Assembly: GCA_963771835.1 (NCBI GenBank)
Contig: CAVYVA010000002.1
Span: 930,001 to 994,000, forward strand
Source of the DNA: CAVQCJ01 sp963771835
GTDB taxonomy: Bacteria; Actinomycetota; Actinomycetes; Prado026
DNA: 64,000 nt
Direction: 5' to 3'
This document shows positions 63,312-64,000 of the stretch, in pieces. Under the pieces are notes generated by a model that was not told where the DNA came from, searched no databases, and saw nothing but the letters and a program-made list of their open reading frames with translations. Made by a program: the position numbers and the translations under genes. Within the stretch, counting starts at the first letter, position 1, and each line of letters opens with the position of its first letter.

Positions 63312-64000
63312 TCAGCGACCGGGCCAGCCCGTGTAGCCCTCGGCCAGGTACGTCCTACCCGCCGTGGAGTCGACCAGGGACTCCAGCTCGCCGAGCTGGC
63401 GGCGAGCGTCGAACTCGGACGAGTCCGGCAACGAGTGCAGCATCGTGGTCATCCAGTACGAGAAATGCTGCGCGCGCCACACCCGCCCTAGCGCCCGCGG
63501 GCCGTACTCGTCGAGCGCGCCGACCTCGCCGTCGACGATGGCACGCTCGAGGATCCTGGCCAGCACGCGGACGTCCGCGAGCGCGAGGTTGAGCCCCTTG
63601 GCCCCAGTCGGCGGGACGGTGTGCGCGGCGTCACCGGCTAGCAGGAGGCGCCCATACCGCATCGGCTCCGCCACGAAGCTGCGGAAGCGGAGCACGGCCT
63701 TGTCGGTGATCGGACCCTCGTGCAGCGCGAAGCCGTCGACGCCGGCCACGCGAGCCTGCAGCTCGGCCCAGACCCTGTCGTCGGACCACGTGTCGACGTC
63801 TTCGTCGGGGTCGCACTGCAGGTACATCCTCTGCAGCGTCTCGGTGCGCTGGCTGATCAGGGCGAACCCACGGTCGGAGTGGCAGTAGACGAGGACCTCT
63901 GCGTTCTTCGGGGCCTGGGCGAGGATCCCGAACCACGCGAAAGGGTACTCCCGGAAGTAGTGCACCCGCTGACCGGTCGGCACCTCGGACCGACAGACGG
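63312..64000 (-). CDS. pobA: 4-hydroxybenzoate 3-monooxygenase, C-terminal part
   Basis: FAD flavoprotein that hydroxylates 4-hydroxybenzoate to protocatechuate. About 229 residues are in the window; the N-terminal FAD domain lies beyond 64000. Family blocks: HYFREYPFAWFGILAQAPK, GFALISQRTETLQRMYLQ, WSDDRVWAELQ, SFVAEPMRYGRLLLAGDAAHTVPPTGAKG (second FAD motif GDAAH), and WMTTMLHSLPDSSEF at the end. Likely co-transcribed with the MetE-like gene downstream. Confidence 0.9.
   Translation of the reverse strand, partial: VCRSEVPTGQRVHYFREYPFAWFGILAQAPKNAEVLVYCHSDRGFALISQRTETLQRMYLQCDPDEDVDTWSDDRVWAELQARVAGVDGFALHEGPITDKAVLRFRSFVAEPMRYGRLLLAGDAAHTVPPTGAKGLNLALADVRVLARILERAIVDGEVGALDEYGPRALGRVWRAQHFSYWMTTMLHSLPDSSEFDARRQLGELESLVDSTAGRTYLAEGYTGWPGR

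Overview
The window is very GC-rich chromosomal DNA of an actinobacterium. Support comes from the dacB / DUF2342 metalloprotease / tilS / hpt / ftsH cluster divergent from ppa, frequent GTG/TTG starts with GGAGG ribosome sites, Tat signals, TreY/TreZ trehalose genes, a SapM-like phosphatase and many lipoproteins. I cannot name the genus.

Layout. 0-7 kb: cell-wall and housekeeping genes (ftsH, hpt, tilS, metalloprotease, dacB, ppa, NlpC/P60 hydrolase). 7-14 kb: glycogen/maltodextrin to trehalose (glgX, treY, treZ). 14-17 kb: a molybdopterin oxidoreductase with its membrane cytochrome b, and a Na+/H+ antiporter. 17-24 kb: a sugar-use island (PfkB kinase, LacI regulator with operator, ABC binding protein, two permeases, GH1 glycosidase). 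24-32 kb: CoA-transferase, secreted Ig-like protein, coiled-coil protein, lipoproteins, DUF389 and an MFS exporter broken by an amber codon. 32-37 kb: HtrA-type protease and a MoxR/DUF58/VWA operon. 37-42 kb: SapM-like phosphatase, HD-LuxR protein, SnoaL-like protein, and a reductase/MarR divergon with a clear paired operator.

42.2-47.0 kb is the most unusual part: a dedicated acyl carrier protein, a protein made of two tandem cyclopropane/mycolate-type methyltransferase domains, a Tat-exported protein of unknown function and a stand-alone ketosynthase, joined by start/stop overlaps apart from one 141-bp gap. A LuxI/FeeM-type N-acyltransferase converges on the ketosynthase gene with 4 bp between stops. 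I infer a pathway for a modified (methylated or cyclopropanated) N-acyl product, possibly a signal or a specialised lipid.

47-64 kb is accessory: small regulators, membrane proteins and lipoproteins, then a mobile-element graveyard. Two identical 42-bp copies of the 3' half of a tRNA-Thr(CGU) gene lie exactly 1,800 bp apart and flank a class III aminotransferase. They are followed by a P27-type terminase remnant, a broken IS30 transposase and a tyrosine-recombinase fragment. The right end carries a MetE-like protein and the 3' part of pobA.

Caveat: many well-conserved genes in the first 36 kb are interrupted by single-base insertions, very often GGC read as GGGC (or its complement). They look like systematic sequence errors rather than true pseudogenes. 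I give the intended gene extents and mark the breaks.
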